The notes beneath the pieces were generated by a model. It was given only the letters and a program-made list of their open reading frames with translations, was not told the DNA's origin and made no database searches. Of a stretch of DNA of 64,000 nt, positions 8,162 to 18,484 are shown piece after piece. Position numbers and translations under genes: made by a program. This stretch comes from Nocardioides mangrovicus. GTDB lineage: Bacteria > Actinomycetota > Actinomycetes > Propionibacteriales > Nocardioidaceae. Location: the NCBI RefSeq assembly GCF_003674065.1, contig NZ_RDBE01000006.1, forward strand, positions 62,001-126,000, written 5' to 3'. Within the stretch, counting starts at the first letter, position 1, and each line of letters begins with the position of its first letter.

Positions 8162-9042
8162 GCACCCCGGCGAGCACGGGCGAGGTCGTCTACGACGTCC
8201 GCAACGTCACGCTGCGCTTCGGCGGCGTGGTCTCGCTCAACGACGTCAACCTGCAGATGTTCCGTGGCGAGATCCTGGCCGTCATCGGGCCGAACGGGGC
8301 CGGCAAGACGTCGCTGTTCAACTCCCTCACCGGCGTTTACACGCCGCAGGAGGGGACGATCATGCTGGCCGCTCGCGCAGGCGACGTCCCGGTCAGCGCC
8401 ATCGGCAAGAAGACGCACGTCATCAACCACCTCGGCGTCGCCCGGACGTTCCAGAACATCCGGCTCTTCCCCGCGCTGACAGCGCTGGAGAACGTCAAGG
8501 TCGGGGTGGAGACGCGGATGAAGTCGGGCCCGATCGCCTCGATGCTCGGCCTGCCCCGGCAGCGCCGCGAGGAGCGGGAGAGCACCGAGCGGGCCTTCGA
8601 GCTGCTGCGCTCGGTGGGCCTCGCCGCGCGGGCCAACGAGCTGGCCAGCTCGCTGGCGTACGGCGAGCAGCGCCGGCTCGAGATCGCCCGAGCGCTCGGC
8701 ACCGACCCCGGTGTCATCCTGCTCGACGAGCCCGCGGCCGGTACCAACCCGGCCGAGAAGCGCGAGCTGGCGGCGCTGATCCAGCAGATCAACGCCGAGC
8801 GCGGCGTCTCGGTGCTGCTCATCGAGCACGACATGAAGCTGGTGATGTCGGTGGCGCACCGGCTGGTGGTGCTGAACTTCGGCCAGAAGATCGCCGAGGG
8901 CTCGCCCGAACAGATCCAGAAGGACCCGGCCGTCGTGGCGGCCTACCTGGGCACCACCACCGAGGAGGCCAGCGAGCTGGTCGGCACCGCCTCGGTCACC
9001 AAGATCGACACCGACCTCGACCTCACCGAAGGGGATGTGTGA
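8158..9042 (+). CDS. livG: Branched-chain amino acid ABC transporter ATPase LivG
   Basis: A 294-residue cytoplasmic ATPase. It has Walker A GPNGAGKTS, the LivG-type loop ARTFQNIRLFPALTALENV, a signature region SLAYGEQRRLEIARAL, Walker B VILLDEPAAGTNP and H-loop LIEHDM. The signature reads AYGEQ instead of LSGGQ, which is normal for LivG. GTG 8158 overlaps the livM stop (GTGA), with GGGAGGGGAT just upstream as the ribosome site. A ~30-residue acidic C-terminal tail follows the ATPase core. Confidence 0.93.
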   Translation: MSTPASTGEVVYDVRNVTLRFGGVVSLNDVNLQMFRGEILAVIGPNGAGKTSLFNSLTGVYTPQEGTIMLAARAGDVPVSAIGKKTHVINHLGVARTFQNIRLFPALTALENVKVGVETRMKSGPIASMLGLPRQRREERESTERAFELLRSVGLAARANELASSLAYGEQRRLEIARALGTDPGVILLDEPAAGTNPAEKRELAALIQQINAERGVSVLLIEHDMKLVMSVAHRLVVLNFGQKIAEGSPEQIQKDPAVVAAYLGTTTEEASELVGTASVTKIDTDLDLTEGDV

Positions 9043-9755
9043 TGGCGCTCCTGGAGGTCGACGACATCGAGGTCCGCTACGGCGCGATCCGGGCGCTCAA
9101 GGGCGTCAGCTTCGACGTCGAGGAGGGCGAGGTGGTGGCGCTGCTCGGCGCCAACGGAGCCGGCAAGACCACCACCCAGAAGACCGTCTCGGGCATGATG
9201 CGCCCCGCGTTGGGCGAGATCCGGTTCGACGGCGAGCGCATCGACGGCGTCCCCGCCCACACGCTCATCCACCGCGGCATCTGCCACGTGCCCGAGGGCC
9301 GGCGGGTGTTCCCGCGGATGAGCGTCAAGGAGAACCTGGAGATGGGCGCGTTCCGCTTCAAGCGCCCCGACAAACAGGTGCTCGACCACGTGATGGAGCT
9401 GTTCCCGCGCCTGCAGGAGCGCATCACCCAGTTCGCCGGCACGCTGTCGGGCGGCGAGCAGCAGATGCTCGCCATCGGGCGCGCGCTGATGGGCAAGCCG
9501 CGGCTGCTGCTCCTCGACGAGCCCTCGATGGGCCTGGCACCGCTGATCGTGCAGCAGATCTTCGAGATCGTGCGCGAGATCAACGGCGAGGGCGTCACCG
9601 TGCTCATCGTCGAGCAGAACGCCGCCCAGGCCCTGGCCCTCGCCAACCGCGGTTACGTGCTCGAGACCGGCGAGGTCGTCCTCTCGGGGTCCGGCAAGGA
9701 CCTGCTGGCCGACGACCGGGTCCGGGCGGCGTACCTGGGCGAGGAGATCGCCTAG
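9042..9755 (+). CDS. livF: Branched-chain amino acid ABC transporter ATPase LivF
   Basis: A 237-residue ATPase that pairs with LivG. Motifs are Walker A GANGAGKTT, the LivF-type VPEGRRVFPRMSVKENL, signature LSGGEQQMLAIGRAL, Walker B LLLLDEPSMGLAP and a C-terminal LIVEQNAAQAL switch. ATG 9042 is preferred over GTG 9039: GGGG lies 7 nt before the ATG, and related proteins start MALLEV. The start overlaps the livG stop by one base. It is the last gene of the operon and is followed by a perfect palindrome. Confidence 0.93.
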   Translation: MALLEVDDIEVRYGAIRALKGVSFDVEEGEVVALLGANGAGKTTTQKTVSGMMRPALGEIRFDGERIDGVPAHTLIHRGICHVPEGRRVFPRMSVKENLEMGAFRFKRPDKQVLDHVMELFPRLQERITQFAGTLSGGEQQMLAIGRALMGKPRLLLLDEPSMGLAPLIVQQIFEIVREINGEGVTVLIVEQNAAQALALANRGYVLETGEVVLSGSGKDLLADDRVRAAYLGEEIA

Positions 9756-9766
9756 CGCGACGTCTC

Positions 9767-9796
9767 CGCGATTCCCCGCACGTGCGGGGAATCGCG
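9767..9796. terminator. Perfect 30-bp palindrome between livF and pyk
   Basis: The arm CGCGATTCCCCGCAC is followed directly by its exact reverse complement GTGCGGGGAATCGCG. It sits between convergent livF and pyk, 11 bp from one stop and 5 bp from the other, and is best read as a bidirectional terminator, although a regulator site is possible. Confidence 0.75.
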
Positions 9797-9801
9797 AGGC
9801 C

Positions 9802-11247
9802 TCAGCGGTGGTACGCCGGAGCCACCTCGTTGATGGCGTCACCCATCCGGTGGACGCGCAGGGCGTTGGTCGAGCCGGGAATGCCGGGTGGCGAGCCGGC
9901 GATGATGACGACCAGGTCGCCCTGGTCGACGCGGCCGAGGTCGAGCAGGTGCTCGTCTACCTGGCGGACCATCTCGTCGGTGTGCTCGACCGGCTTGTCG
10001 TGGAAGGTCTCCACGCCCCAGGTCAGCGAGAGCTGCGAGCGCACCGCCTCGACCGGGGTGAAGGCGAGCACCGGCACGGCGCCGCGGTAGCGCGCGAGCC
10101 GGCGTGCGGAGTCGCCGGACTGGGTGAAGGCCACCAGGTACTTGGCACCCACCCGCTCGGCCACCTCGGCGGCGGCCTTGGCGATGACGCCGCCCTTGGT
10201 GCGCGGCTGCCAGTCGATGGCGGCCATCTTCTCCAGCTCGTGGCTCTCGGTGGAGGCGATGATGCGGGCCATCGTCTCCACGGCCGCGATCGGGTAGGCG
10301 CCGACGCTGGTCTCCCCCGAGAGCATCACGGCGTCGGCGCCGTCGAGCACGGCGTTGGCGACGTCGGAGGCCTCGGCGCGGGTCGGCGCCGGGTTGGTGA
10401 TCATCGACTCCAGCATCTGGGTGGCGACGATGACCGGCTTGGCGTTGCGGCGCGCCTTCTCCACCACCCGCTTCTGCAGGAACGGCACGTCCTCTAGCGG
10501 GCACTCCACGCCGAGGTCCCCGCGCGCGACCATGAAGCCGTCGAAGGCCTTGACCACCTCGTCGAGGTTGTCGATCGCCTGCGGCTTCTCGATCTTGGCG
10601 ATGACCGGCAGGACGACACCCTCCTCCTCCATCACCGCGCGCACGTCGTCGGCGTCCTTGGCCGAGCGCACGAAGGAGAGGGCGATGAAGTCGACCGTCT
10701 GGTGCAGCGCCCAGCGCAGGTCGGCGACGTCCTTCTCCGACATCGCCGGCACGCTGACCGCGACACCGGGCAGGTTGATGCCCTTGTGGTCGCTGACCCG
10801 GCCGCCGACGATCACCTTGGTGTGCACCTCGGTGCCGTCCTCGACCGACTCGACGCGCAGCCGCACCTTGCCGTCGTCGATGAGGATGTCGTGCCCGGGC
10901 GTGACGTCGCCGGGAAGGCCCTTGTACGTCGTGCCGCACAGCCGCTCGGTGCCCAGGACGTCGCGGGTGGTGATGGTGAAGTCGTCACCGGGGGCGAGCG
11001 TCTCCGCCCCGCGCTCGAAGCTGTCGAGCCGGATCTTGGGGCCCTGGAGGTCGGCGAAGATGCCGATGCCGCGGCCCGAGGCGTCCGAGGCCTCGCGCAC
11101 CAGCCGGTACACCTCGGCGTGCTCCTCGTGGGTGCCGTGGCTCATGTTCATCCTCGCCACGTCCATGCCGGCCTCGACCAGCTCCCGGATCCGCTCGGGC
11201 GTCGCCACCGCCGGACCCATCGTGCACACGATCTTGGCTCTCCGCAC
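9802..11247 (-). CDS. pyk: Pyruvate kinase
   Basis: A 481-residue glycolytic enzyme that converts phosphoenolpyruvate and ADP to pyruvate and ATP. Family motifs are AKIVCTMGPA at the N terminus, ADLQGPKIRL, the metal- and substrate-binding IAKIEKPQAIDNLDEV, GFMVARGDLGVE, and the catalytic-loop region ATQMLESMITNPAPTRAEASD. Length is normal for bacterial pyruvate kinase. The start is GTG 11247; TAGGGT lies 8 nt upstream and GAGGA sits in between, so the message is either leaderless or has a minimal leader. Convergent with livF; downstream of gltD with its own promoter. Confidence 0.96.
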   Translation of the reverse strand: MRRAKIVCTMGPAVATPERIRELVEAGMDVARMNMSHGTHEEHAEVYRLVREASDASGRGIGIFADLQGPKIRLDSFERGAETLAPGDDFTITTRDVLGTERLCGTTYKGLPGDVTPGHDILIDDGKVRLRVESVEDGTEVHTKVIVGGRVSDHKGINLPGVAVSVPAMSEKDVADLRWALHQTVDFIALSFVRSAKDADDVRAVMEEEGVVLPVIAKIEKPQAIDNLDEVVKAFDGFMVARGDLGVECPLEDVPFLQKRVVEKARRNAKPVIVATQMLESMITNPAPTRAEASDVANAVLDGADAVMLSGETSVGAYPIAAVETMARIIASTESHELEKMAAIDWQPRTKGGVIAKAAAEVAERVGAKYLVAFTQSGDSARRLARYRGAVPVLAFTPVEAVRSQLSLTWGVETFHDKPVEHTDEMVRQVDEHLLDLGRVDQGDLVVIIAGSPPGIPGSTNALRVHRMGDAINEVAPAYHR

Positions 11248-11320
11248 GATTCCTCACCCTACTGCGGATCTGGCGAGAAGTTGAACGATCCAAGGACCGG
11301 CGCGGCCACCGACCGCTCAT

Positions 11321-12787
11321 CTAGGCGGTGAGGGGGCGCTCCGTCGGCGGAATCGGGGCCGGCAGGGTGGTCGAGCCGGTGAGCCAGGCGTCGACCGCTG
11401 CCGCGCAGGCCCGGCCCTCGGCGATGGCCCACACGATCAGCGACTGGCCCCGGCCAGCGTCGCCGGCGACGAAGACGCCCTCGGCGGTGGTCATGTAGGA
11501 GTCGTCGCGGGCGATGACGCCGCGCTCCCCCAGCTCCGGGCCGAGCTGGTCGACGATGCTGTCGGTCTCGGGGCCGGTGAAGCCCATGGCTAGCAGCACC
11601 AGGTCGGCCGGGATCTCGCGCGAGGTGCCCTCGACCTCCTCGGGCTTGCCGGAGCTCATGTCGACCTCGGCCAGCCGCAGGGCGCGCACGTGACCGTCGT
11701 CGTCGCCGAGGAACTCCTGGGTGGAGACCGAGTAGACCCGGTCGCCCCCCTCCTCGTGCGCGGAGGAGACCCGGAACAGCATCGGGTACGTCGGCCAGGG
11801 CTGGTGGGACGGACGGTCCTCGCCGGGCTGGGCCAGGATCTCCAGCTGCGTGATCGAGGCCGCGCCCTGCCGGATGGCGGTGCCCAGGCAGTCGGCGCCG
11901 GTGTCGCCGCCGCCGATGATGACGACGTGCTTGCCGTCGGCACGGATCTGGTCCTCCACCTCACCGCCGAGGGAGACGCGGTTGGACTGCGGCAGGTACT
12001 CCATCGCCTGGTGGATGCCGGCCAGCTCGCGGCCGGGCACCGGGAGGTCGCGGCCGATGGTCGAGCCGATCGCCAGGACGACGGCGTCGTAGCGCTCACG
12101 CAGGTCGTCGCCGGTGAGGCTCCGCCCGACGTCGACGCCGGCGCGGAACACGGTGCCCTCACGGCGCATCTGGTCGAGCCGCCGGTCGAGGACCTTCTTC
12201 TCCATCTTGAACTCGGGGATGCCGTAGCGCAGCAGCCCGCCGATCTTGTCGGCGCGCTCGTAGACGGCGACGGTGTGGCCCTGTCGGGTCAGCTGCTGGG
12301 CGGCGGCCAAGCCGGCCGGGCCGGAGCCGATGACCGCGATCGTCCGGCCGGTGAGCCACTCCGGCGGCTGGGGGCGGACCGCGCCGGAGTCCCAGGCGCG
12401 GTCGATGATCGAGACCTCGACGTTCTTGATCGTCACCGGGTCCTGGTTGATGCCCAGGACGCAGGCGGTCTCGCACGGCGCTGGGCACAGCCGCCCGGTG
12501 AACTCCGGGAAGTTGTTCGTGGCGTGCAGCCGCTCGATGGCGCCGTCCCAGTCCTCGCGCCAGACCAGGTCGTTCCATTCCGGGATGATGTTGCCCAGCG
12601 GGCAGCCCTGGTGGCAGAACGGGATGCCGCAGTCCATGCAGCGGCCGGCCTGCTCGCGGATGATCGGCAGCAGCGCGCGGCCGGGCCCACCGGGGTAGAC
12701 CTCGTTCCAGTCGCTGACGCGCTCGTCCACCGGACGCCGCGAGGCCACCTCGCGACCGCTCTTCAGAAAACCCTTCGGGTCAGCCAT
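11321..12787 (-). CDS. gltD: Glutamate synthase, small (beta) subunit
   Basis: A 488-residue NAD(P)H-dependent FAD/iron-sulfur subunit of glutamate synthase that passes electrons to GltB. N-terminal cysteine clusters [17 protein letters not shown] and [12 protein letters not shown] hold the 4Fe-4S centres. FAD binding is seen at [15 protein letters not shown] and NADPH binding at [17 protein letters not shown]-terminal [14 protein letters not shown] completes the FAD fold. The gene overlaps the gltB stop by 8 bp and is cotranscribed with it. Confidence 0.96.
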   Translation of the reverse strand: MADPKGFLKSGREVASRRPVDERVSDWNEVYPGGPGRALLPIIREQAGRCMDCGIPFCHQGCPLGNIIPEWNDLVWREDWDGAIERLHATNNFPEFTGRLCPAPCETACVLGINQDPVTIKNVEVSIIDRAWDSGAVRPQPPEWLTGRTIAVIGSGPAGLAAAQQLTRQGHTVAVYERADKIGGLLRYGIPEFKMEKKVLDRRLDQMRREGTVFRAGVDVGRSLTGDDLRERYDAVVLAIGSTIGRDLPVPGRELAGIHQAMEYLPQSNRVSLGGEVEDQIRADGKHVVIIGGGDTGADCLGTAIRQGAASITQLEILAQPGEDRPSHQPWPTYPMLFRVSSAHEEGGDRVYSVSTQEFLGDDDGHVRALRLAEVDMSSGKPEEVEGTSREIPADLVLLAMGFTGPETDSIVDQLGPELGERGVIARDDSYMTTAEGVFVAGDAGRGQSLIVWAIAEGRACAAAVDAWLTGSTTLPAPIPPTERPLTA

Positions 12788-15700
12788 GGAGGGCCTCCAT
12801 CATCGCCTCGGCGGTGGCCTGCTCGTCGAGGCCGTCGGCCTCGGCCTTGGCCTGCGCCTCGAGGACCTTGCGGTAGTCGGTGGGCATGACCTCGGTGAAC
12901 CGGCCCAGCGCGGTGTCCCAGTCGGCCAGCAGCGCCTCGGCCACCGGCGAGCCGGTCTCCTCGGCGTGGGCCTTGACCAGCTCGTGCAGCTCCTCGGCGG
13001 CCTCCTCGACCACCGGGCGCAGCTCGACCAGCTCGGGGTTGACCTGCGACTCGGCCAGGTCGAGCACCCAGGCGACGCCGCCGGACATGCCGGCGCCGAA
13101 GTTGCGCCCGGTGGCGCCCAGCACCACCACGCGGCCGCCGGTCATGTACTCGCAACCGTGGTCGCCCACGCCCTCCACCACCAGCCGGGCCCCGGAGTTG
13201 CGGACGGCGAAGCGCTCGCCGACCTTGCCGCGCAGGAACACCTCGCCCGTGGTGGCGCCGTAGCCGATGACGTTGCCGGCGATGATCTGCTCCGCGGCGT
13301 CGAAGGTGGCGGCGCGGTCGGGGCGGACGATGATCCGCCCGCCGGAGAGGCCCTTGGCGACGTAGTCGTTCGCGTCGCCCTCCAGGCGCAGCGTGATCCC
13401 GCGGGGCACGAACGCGCCGAACGACTGACCGGCCGAGCCGGTGAGCGTGATGTCGATGGTGCCCTCGGGCAGGCCCTCGCCGCGGTAGCGCTTGGTCACC
13501 TCGTGGCCGAGGATCGTGCCGACCGTGCGGTTGACGTTGCGGATCTCCACCTGGGCTCGCACCGGCTCGCCGGACTCCAGCGCCGGCGCGGCCAGCTCGA
13601 CCAGGGTGTTGTCGAGCGCCTTGTCCAGGCCGTGGTCCTGCTGCTTGGTGCAGTGGCGGTCCTGGTCGGCGAACTGCGGGAACTCCGCCATGTCGGGCAC
13701 ATGGAAGATCGGCGCGATGTCGAGGCCCTGGGCCTTCCAGTGGTTCACCGCGGCCGCGGCGTCGAGCACGTCGGCGTGGCCGACTGCCTCCTCGATCGAG
13801 CGGAAGCCCAGCGAGGCGAGCAGCTCGCGCACCTCCTGGGCGATGTACTCGAAGAAGGTGACGACGTACTCGGCCTTGCCGGAGTACCGTTCGCGCAGCA
13901 CCGGGTTCTGGGTGGCGACGCCGACCGGGCAGGTGTCGAGGTGGCAGACCCGCATCAGGATGCAGCCCGAGACCACCAGCGGCGCGGTGGCGAAGCCGAA
14001 CTCCTCGGCGCCCAGCAACGCGGCGACGACGACGTCGCGGCCGGTCTTGAGCTGGCCGTCGGTCTGCACGACGATCCGGTCGCGCAGGCCGTTGACCAGC
14101 AGCGTCTGCTGGGTCTCGGCCAGGCCCAGCTCCCAGGGGCCGCCGGCGTGCTTGAGCGAGGTCAGCGGCGCCGCGCCGGTTCCGCCGTCGTGACCGGAGA
14201 TGAGAACGACGTCGGCGTGCGCCTTCGACACGCCCGCCGCCACGGTGCCGACGCCGACCTCGGCCACCAGCTTCACGTGCACCCGAGCCGCCGGGTTGGC
14301 GTTCTTGAGGTCGTGGATCAGCTGCGCGAGGTCCTCGATGGAGTAGATGTCGTGGTGCGGCGGCGGCGAGATCAGACCGACGCCGGGCGTGGAGTGCCGC
14401 GTCTTGGCCACCCACGGGTACACCTTGTGGCCGGGCAGCTGGCCGCCCTCGCCGGGCTTGGCGCCCTGGGCCATCTTGATCTGGATGTCGTCGGCGTTGC
14501 TCAGGTACTCCGAGGTGACGCCGAACCGGCCGGAGGCGACCTGCTTGATCGACGAGCGTCGCTCGGGGTCGTAGAGCCGCTCGGGGTCCTCGCCGCCCTC
14601 GCCGGTGTTGGACTTGCCGCCCAGCCGGTTCATGGCGATGGCCAGCGTCTCGTGCGCCTCCTGCGAGATCGACCCGTAGGACATCGCGCCGGTGGAGAAC
14701 CGCTTCACGATGTCGGCGACCGGCTCGACCTCCTCGACGTCGATCGGCTCGCGACCGGACTCCGCGGCGTCCTTGAACCGGAACAGCCCGCGCAGCGTCA
14801 TGAGCCGCGCGGCTTGGTCGTCGACGCGCTGGGTGTAGGCCTTGAACACGTCGTACTTGCCCTCGCGGGTGGCGTGCTGGAGCCGGAACACGGTCTCGGG
14901 GTCGAACAGGTGCTCCTCCCCCTCGCGCCGCCACTGGTACTGCCCGCCGATCTCCAGGGTGCGGTGGCTGGGGGTGATGCCGTCGCGCGGGTACGCCGTG
15001 CGGTGCCGCTTGGCGACCTCCTCGGCGATCTCGTCGAGCCCGATGCCGCCGATCTTGGAGGTGGTGCCCGTGAAGTACTTGTCGACCAGCTCCTGGGAGA
15101 GCCCGAGCGCCTCGAAGATCTGGGCGCCGGTGTAGGAGGCGACCGTGGAGACGCCCATCTTGGACATCACCTTCAGCACGCCCTTGCCGAGCGCCTTGAC
15201 CAGGTTCTTGACCGCCACCTCGGGCTCGGCGGTCACGTAGTACCGGTCGCGGGCGAGGTCCTCGGCGGACTCCATCGCCAGGTACGGGTTCACCGCGGCG
15301 GCGCCGTAGCCGAGCAGCAGCGCGACGTGGTGCACCTCGCGCACGTCGCCGGCCTCGACGACCAGGCCGACCTGGGTACGGGTCTTCTCCCGCACCAGGT
15401 GGTGGTGGACGGCCGCGGTCATCAGCAGCGAGGGGATCGGCGCCTTCTCGGCCCGCGCGTGACGGTCGGAGAGCACGATGATCCGCGCGCCGAGCTCGAC
15501 CGCGGCCGAGACCTCCTCGCAGATCTCCTCCAGCCGTCGCGCCAGCGCCCGGCCGCCGCCCTGCACGTCGTAGAGCCCGCGCGAGACGTGGGTCTCGAAG
15601 CCGGGCATGTCGCCGTCGCGGTTGATCTTGCGGATCTTGACCAGCTCGTCGTTGGTGACCACCGGGAACGGCAGCAGCACCTGGCGGCACGAGGCGGGCG

Positions 15701-17348
15701 TGGGCTCGAGCAGGTTCGCCTCGGGACCGATGCTGCCGGCCAGGGAGGTCACCAGCTCCTCGCGGATGGCGTCCAGCGGCGGGTTGGTGACCTGGGCGAA
15801 GAGCTGGCTGAGGTAGTCGAAGAGCATCCGCGGCCGGTCCGAGAGCACCGCGACCGGGGTGTCGGTGCCCATCGAGCCGATCGGCTCGGCGCCGGTGTTG
15901 GCCATTGGGGTGACCAGGACGCGCAGCTCCTCCTCGGTGTAGCCGAAGATCTGCTGGCGGCGCACCACCGAGGCGTGGGTGTGGACGATGTGCTCGCGCT
16001 CGGGCAGGTCGGGCAGCTCGATGAGGCCCGCGTGCAGCCACTCGTCGTAGGGGTGCTCGGCGGCGAGGTCGCCCTTGATCTCCTCGTCCTCGATGATCCG
16101 GTGCTGCTCGGTGTCGACCAGGAACATCCGGCCCGGCTCCAGGCGGCCCTTGCGGACCACGGTGGCGGGGTCGATGTCGAGCACGCCGGCCTCGGAGGCG
16201 AGCACCACCAGGCCGTCGTCGGTGACCCAGTACCGCGAGGGCCGCAGGCCGTTGCGGTCGAGCACCGCGCCCACCTGCGAGCCGTCGGTGAAGCACACGC
16301 ACGCCGGGCCGTCCCACGGCTCCATCAGCGAGGAGTGGAACTCGTAGAACGCCCGCCGGGCGGGGTCCATGTCGGCGTTGTTCTCCCACGCCTCGGGGAT
16401 CATCATCAGCACCGCGTGCGGCAGCGAGCGGCCGCCGAGGTGGAGCAGCTCGAGCACCTCGTCGAAGGAGGCGGAGTCCGAGCCGTCGGGGGTGATGACC
16501 GGGAACAGCCGCTCCAGGTCGCCGGGGATGACCTCGGAGGCCAGCAGCGCCTCGCGGGCGCGCATCCAGTTGCGGTTGCCCTGCACGGTGTTGATCTCGC
16601 CGTTGTGGGCGATGAAGCGGTACGGGTGCGAGAGCGGCCAGCTCGGGAAGGTGTTGGTGGAGAACCGCGAGTGCACCAGCGCGACCGCCGACTCGACGCG
16701 CTCGTCGAGCAGGTCGGGGTAGAAGGCGTCGAGCTGCTCGGTGGTGAGCATGCCCTTGTAGACCAGGGTGCGGCCCGAGAGCGAGGGGAAGTAGACGTCG
16801 GCCTCGTGCTCGGCGCGCTTGCGCAGGCAGTAGGCCATGCGCTCCAGGGCCATGCCGCTGACGCGGCCGTGGGCGCCGCTCACGAAGACCTGCCAGAACG
16901 AGGGCATGGCCGACTGCGCGGTAGGGCCGAGCGAGGAGGGGTCGGTGGGCACCTCGCGCCAGCCGAGCACGGCCAGGTCCTCCTCGGCGGCGAGCTCCTC
17001 CACCCGGGCCTTGACCTTGGCCACGGCCTCGTCGTCGCCGGGGATGAACGCCGTGCCGACGGCGTACTGGTGACGGCCGGGCAGCTCGATGCCGGCGTCG
17101 GCGGCGACCTCGCGCAGGAAGCGGTCGGGCACCTGCAGCAGGATGCCGGCGCCGTCGCCGGAGTTGGTCTCGGCACCCGCGGCACCGCGGTGGTCGAGGT
17201 TGCGCAGCGCCGTCAGCGCCTTCGCGACGATGTCGTGGGCAGGGTCCCCGGACAGGGTCGCGACGAACGCGACGCCGCAGGCGTCGTGCTCGTGGAGACC
17301 GTCGTAGAGGCCCTGCGAACGAGCCGAGGGCGGCAAGAATGCGGGCAT
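12780..17348 (-). CDS. gltB: Glutamate synthase, large (alpha) subunit
   Basis: A 1522-residue enzyme making two glutamates from glutamine and 2-oxoglutarate. A short propeptide precedes Cys24 in [10 protein letters not shown], the N-terminal nucleophile of the class II glutaminase domain. The FMN-binding synthase domain ([26 protein letters not shown]) lies near residues 840-1190, with the 3Fe-4S motif C-x5-C-x4-C in [17 protein letters not shown], and a beta-helix GXGXG domain at the C terminus. ATG 17348 is chosen because GGGAGAG lies 5 nt upstream and homologs begin MPAF; an in-frame ATG at 17429 would add 27 unconserved residues. Confidence 0.96.
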   Translation of the reverse strand: MPAFLPPSARSQGLYDGLHEHDACGVAFVATLSGDPAHDIVAKALTALRNLDHRGAAGAETNSGDGAGILLQVPDRFLREVAADAGIELPGRHQYAVGTAFIPGDDEAVAKVKARVEELAAEEDLAVLGWREVPTDPSSLGPTAQSAMPSFWQVFVSGAHGRVSGMALERMAYCLRKRAEHEADVYFPSLSGRTLVYKGMLTTEQLDAFYPDLLDERVESAVALVHSRFSTNTFPSWPLSHPYRFIAHNGEINTVQGNRNWMRAREALLASEVIPGDLERLFPVITPDGSDSASFDEVLELLHLGGRSLPHAVLMMIPEAWENNADMDPARRAFYEFHSSLMEPWDGPACVCFTDGSQVGAVLDRNGLRPSRYWVTDDGLVVLASEAGVLDIDPATVVRKGRLEPGRMFLVDTEQHRIIEDEEIKGDLAAEHPYDEWLHAGLIELPDLPEREHIVHTHASVVRRQQIFGYTEEELRVLVTPMANTGAEPIGSMGTDTPVAVLSDRPRMLFDYLSQLFAQVTNPPLDAIREELVTSLAGSIGPEANLLEPTPASCRQVLLPFPVVTNDELVKIRKINRDGDMPGFETHVSRGLYDVQGGGRALARRLEEICEEVSAAVELGARIIVLSDRHARAEKAPIPSLLMTAAVHHHLVREKTRTQVGLVVEAGDVREVHHVALLLGYGAAAVNPYLAMESAEDLARDRYYVTAEPEVAVKNLVKALGKGVLKVMSKMGVSTVASYTGAQIFEALGLSQELVDKYFTGTTSKIGGIGLDEIAEEVAKRHRTAYPRDGITPSHRTLEIGGQYQWRREGEEHLFDPETVFRLQHATREGKYDVFKAYTQRVDDQAARLMTLRGLFRFKDAAESGREPIDVEEVEPVADIVKRFSTGAMSYGSISQEAHETLAIAMNRLGGKSNTGEGGEDPERLYDPERRSSIKQVASGRFGVTSEYLSNADDIQIKMAQGAKPGEGGQLPGHKVYPWVAKTRHSTPGVGLISPPPHHDIYSIEDLAQLIHDLKNANPAARVHVKLVAEVGVGTVAAGVSKAHADVVLISGHDGGTGAAPLTSLKHAGGPWELGLAETQQTLLVNGLRDRIVVQTDGQLKTGRDVVVAALLGAEEFGFATAPLVVSGCILMRVCHLDTCPVGVATQNPVLRERYSGKAEYVVTFFEYIAQEVRELLASLGFRSIEEAVGHADVLDAAAAVNHWKAQGLDIAPIFHVPDMAEFPQFADQDRHCTKQQDHGLDKALDNTLVELAAPALESGEPVRAQVEIRNVNRTVGTILGHEVTKRYRGEGLPEGTIDITLTGSAGQSFGAFVPRGITLRLEGDANDYVAKGLSGGRIIVRPDRAATFDAAEQIIAGNVIGYGATTGEVFLRGKVGERFAVRNSGARLVVEGVGDHGCEYMTGGRVVVLGATGRNFGAGMSGGVAWVLDLAESQVNPELVELRPVVEEAAEELHELVKAHAEETGSPVAEALLADWDTALGRFTEVMPTDYRKVLEAQAKAEADGLDEQATAEAMMEALHG

Positions 17349-17447
17349 CGGCACTCTCCCGTCGTCGAGCGCACCCGGACCCCTCGGAGGGCACGAGCGT
17401 GCGGCGGATGAAGCGTGCTGGGACGACATCGGCCCGTAGCAAGGGTG

Positions 17448-17476
17448 AGCCTACAACCAGGTGACGGCAGTGTTAC
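17448..17476 (-). promoter_or_regulatory. Putative gltBD promoter with a GlnR-like box
   Basis: On the minus strand, GTAAC-6 nt-GTCAC (17476-17461) resembles the GTnAC half-site spacing of actinobacterial GlnR boxes. TAGGCT at 17453-17448 is a plausible -10, which would place the box over the -35. The second half-site departs from the usual GAAAC, so this is a weak candidate. Confidence 0.35.
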
Positions 17477-17516
17477 CCGTCCGGTCCGCGGGATGGAAGT
17501 CTCGGTGACCGAGACG

Positions 17517-17612
17517 GTGCGGCGTCGGCGGAGATTCGCGACGCCTCGACACCCAGGACGCGCGATCTTGCGACGCCTCGGCGGCTCAGACGTGCGGATC
17601 TACGACGTCTCG
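17517..17612 (-). repeat. 32-bp-period tandem repeat array B (3 units, after lgt)
   Basis: Three consecutive 32-bp units read on the minus strand, starting at 17612, 17580 and 17548 with CGAGACGTCG, CGAGGCGTCG and CGAGGCGTCG. Unit 2 also shares TCGCGCGT-C-CTGGGTG with array C. The first unit overlaps the lgt stop. Orientation is the same as lgt transcription. Confidence 0.8.
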
Positions 17613-18484
17613 GCGGGGACGGGATCGGGCTCCTTGCCCTCGCGGTAGACGCGTTCCTCCCGGCCCGGGCGGGTGCGGGTGACGTAGACGAAGTAGGCCA
17701 ACGCCCCGACGAAGAGCAGGATCGACATCCAGACCCCCCACCGGAAGCCGAGCACGTTGTGCAGCTCGATGGTGTCGATGCGCAGGCTCTCGATCCAGCC
17801 CCGACCGACGGTGTAGCCCATGACGTAGAGCGCGAAGACGCGGCCGTGGCCGAGGCGGAACCGGCGGTCGAGGTAGACGATCAGCAGGCAGACGCCGATG
17901 TCCCACAGGCACTCGTAGAGGAACGTGGGGTGGAAGGTGGTGAACCGCTCGTAGCCGTCGGGGCGGTGGAGCGGTGAGATCTCCAGGCCCCAGGGCAGTC
18001 TCGTCGGCCGGCCGAAGAGCTCCTGGTTGAAGTAGTTGCCCCACCGGCCGATGCCCTGGGCCAGCACGATGCCGGGCGCGAGGGCGTCGGCGAAGGGCGG
18101 GAAGACCACGCCGGCGCGACGGGCGCCGATGTAGGCGCCGACCCCGCCCAGCGCGATGGCGCCCCAGATGCCCAGCCCGCCGTGCCAGATCTCCAGCGTG
18201 CCGATGGCGCCGTACTGGTTGCCCTTGCCGAAGTAGAGGTCGTTGTCGGTGATGACGTGGTAGAGCCGACCGCCGACGAGCCCGAACGGCACCGCCCAGA
18301 TCGCGATGTCGGCCACCTCCCCGGGACGGCCCCCGCGCGCCACCCAGCGCCGGTTGCCCAGCCAGACGGCCACCAGGACGCCGGCGATGATGCACAGCGC
18401 GTAGGCGCGGATCGGGATCGGCCCGATGTGCCAGACGCCCTCGCCGGGGCTGGGGATGAAGAGCAGGTGGGTCAGCGTCGTCAT
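17600..18484 (-). CDS. lgt: Prolipoprotein diacylglyceryl transferase
   Basis: A 294-residue membrane enzyme that attaches diacylglycerol from phosphatidylglycerol to the lipobox cysteine of prolipoproteins, the first step of lipoprotein maturation. It has about seven membrane segments and the Lgt signatures GGRLYHVITDND, HGGLGIWGAIALGG, and AQGIGRWGNYFNQELFGRPT, whose Arg-Asn region is essential in the family. ATG 18484 overlaps the SCO gene stop (ATGA). It is the last gene of the trpCBA-sco-lgt run, and its stop lies inside a 32-bp repeat unit. Confidence 0.95.
   Translation of the reverse strand: MTTLTHLLFIPSPGEGVWHIGPIPIRAYALCIIAGVLVAVWLGNRRWVARGGRPGEVADIAIWAVPFGLVGGRLYHVITDNDLYFGKGNQYGAIGTLEIWHGGLGIWGAIALGGVGAYIGARRAGVVFPPFADALAPGIVLAQGIGRWGNYFNQELFGRPTRLPWGLEISPLHRPDGYERFTTFHPTFLYECLWDIGVCLLIVYLDRRFRLGHGRVFALYVMGYTVGRGWIESLRIDTIELHNVLGFRWGVWMSILLFVGALAYFVYVTRTRPGREERVYREGKEPDPVPAETS

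Noticed and set aside
12786-17411. A very long open frame antisense to gltB
   Set aside because: It is the mirror of a confidently identified gene in a very GC-rich genome, where antisense frames stay open by codon bias. Its protein is a low-complexity mix of Gly, Arg, His and Leu with no motif.
17349-17429. An earlier start for gltB at ATG 17429
   Set aside because: It would add 27 residues unlike the family. GGGAGAG and the MPAF start at 17348 give the correct distance to the nucleophile Cys24.
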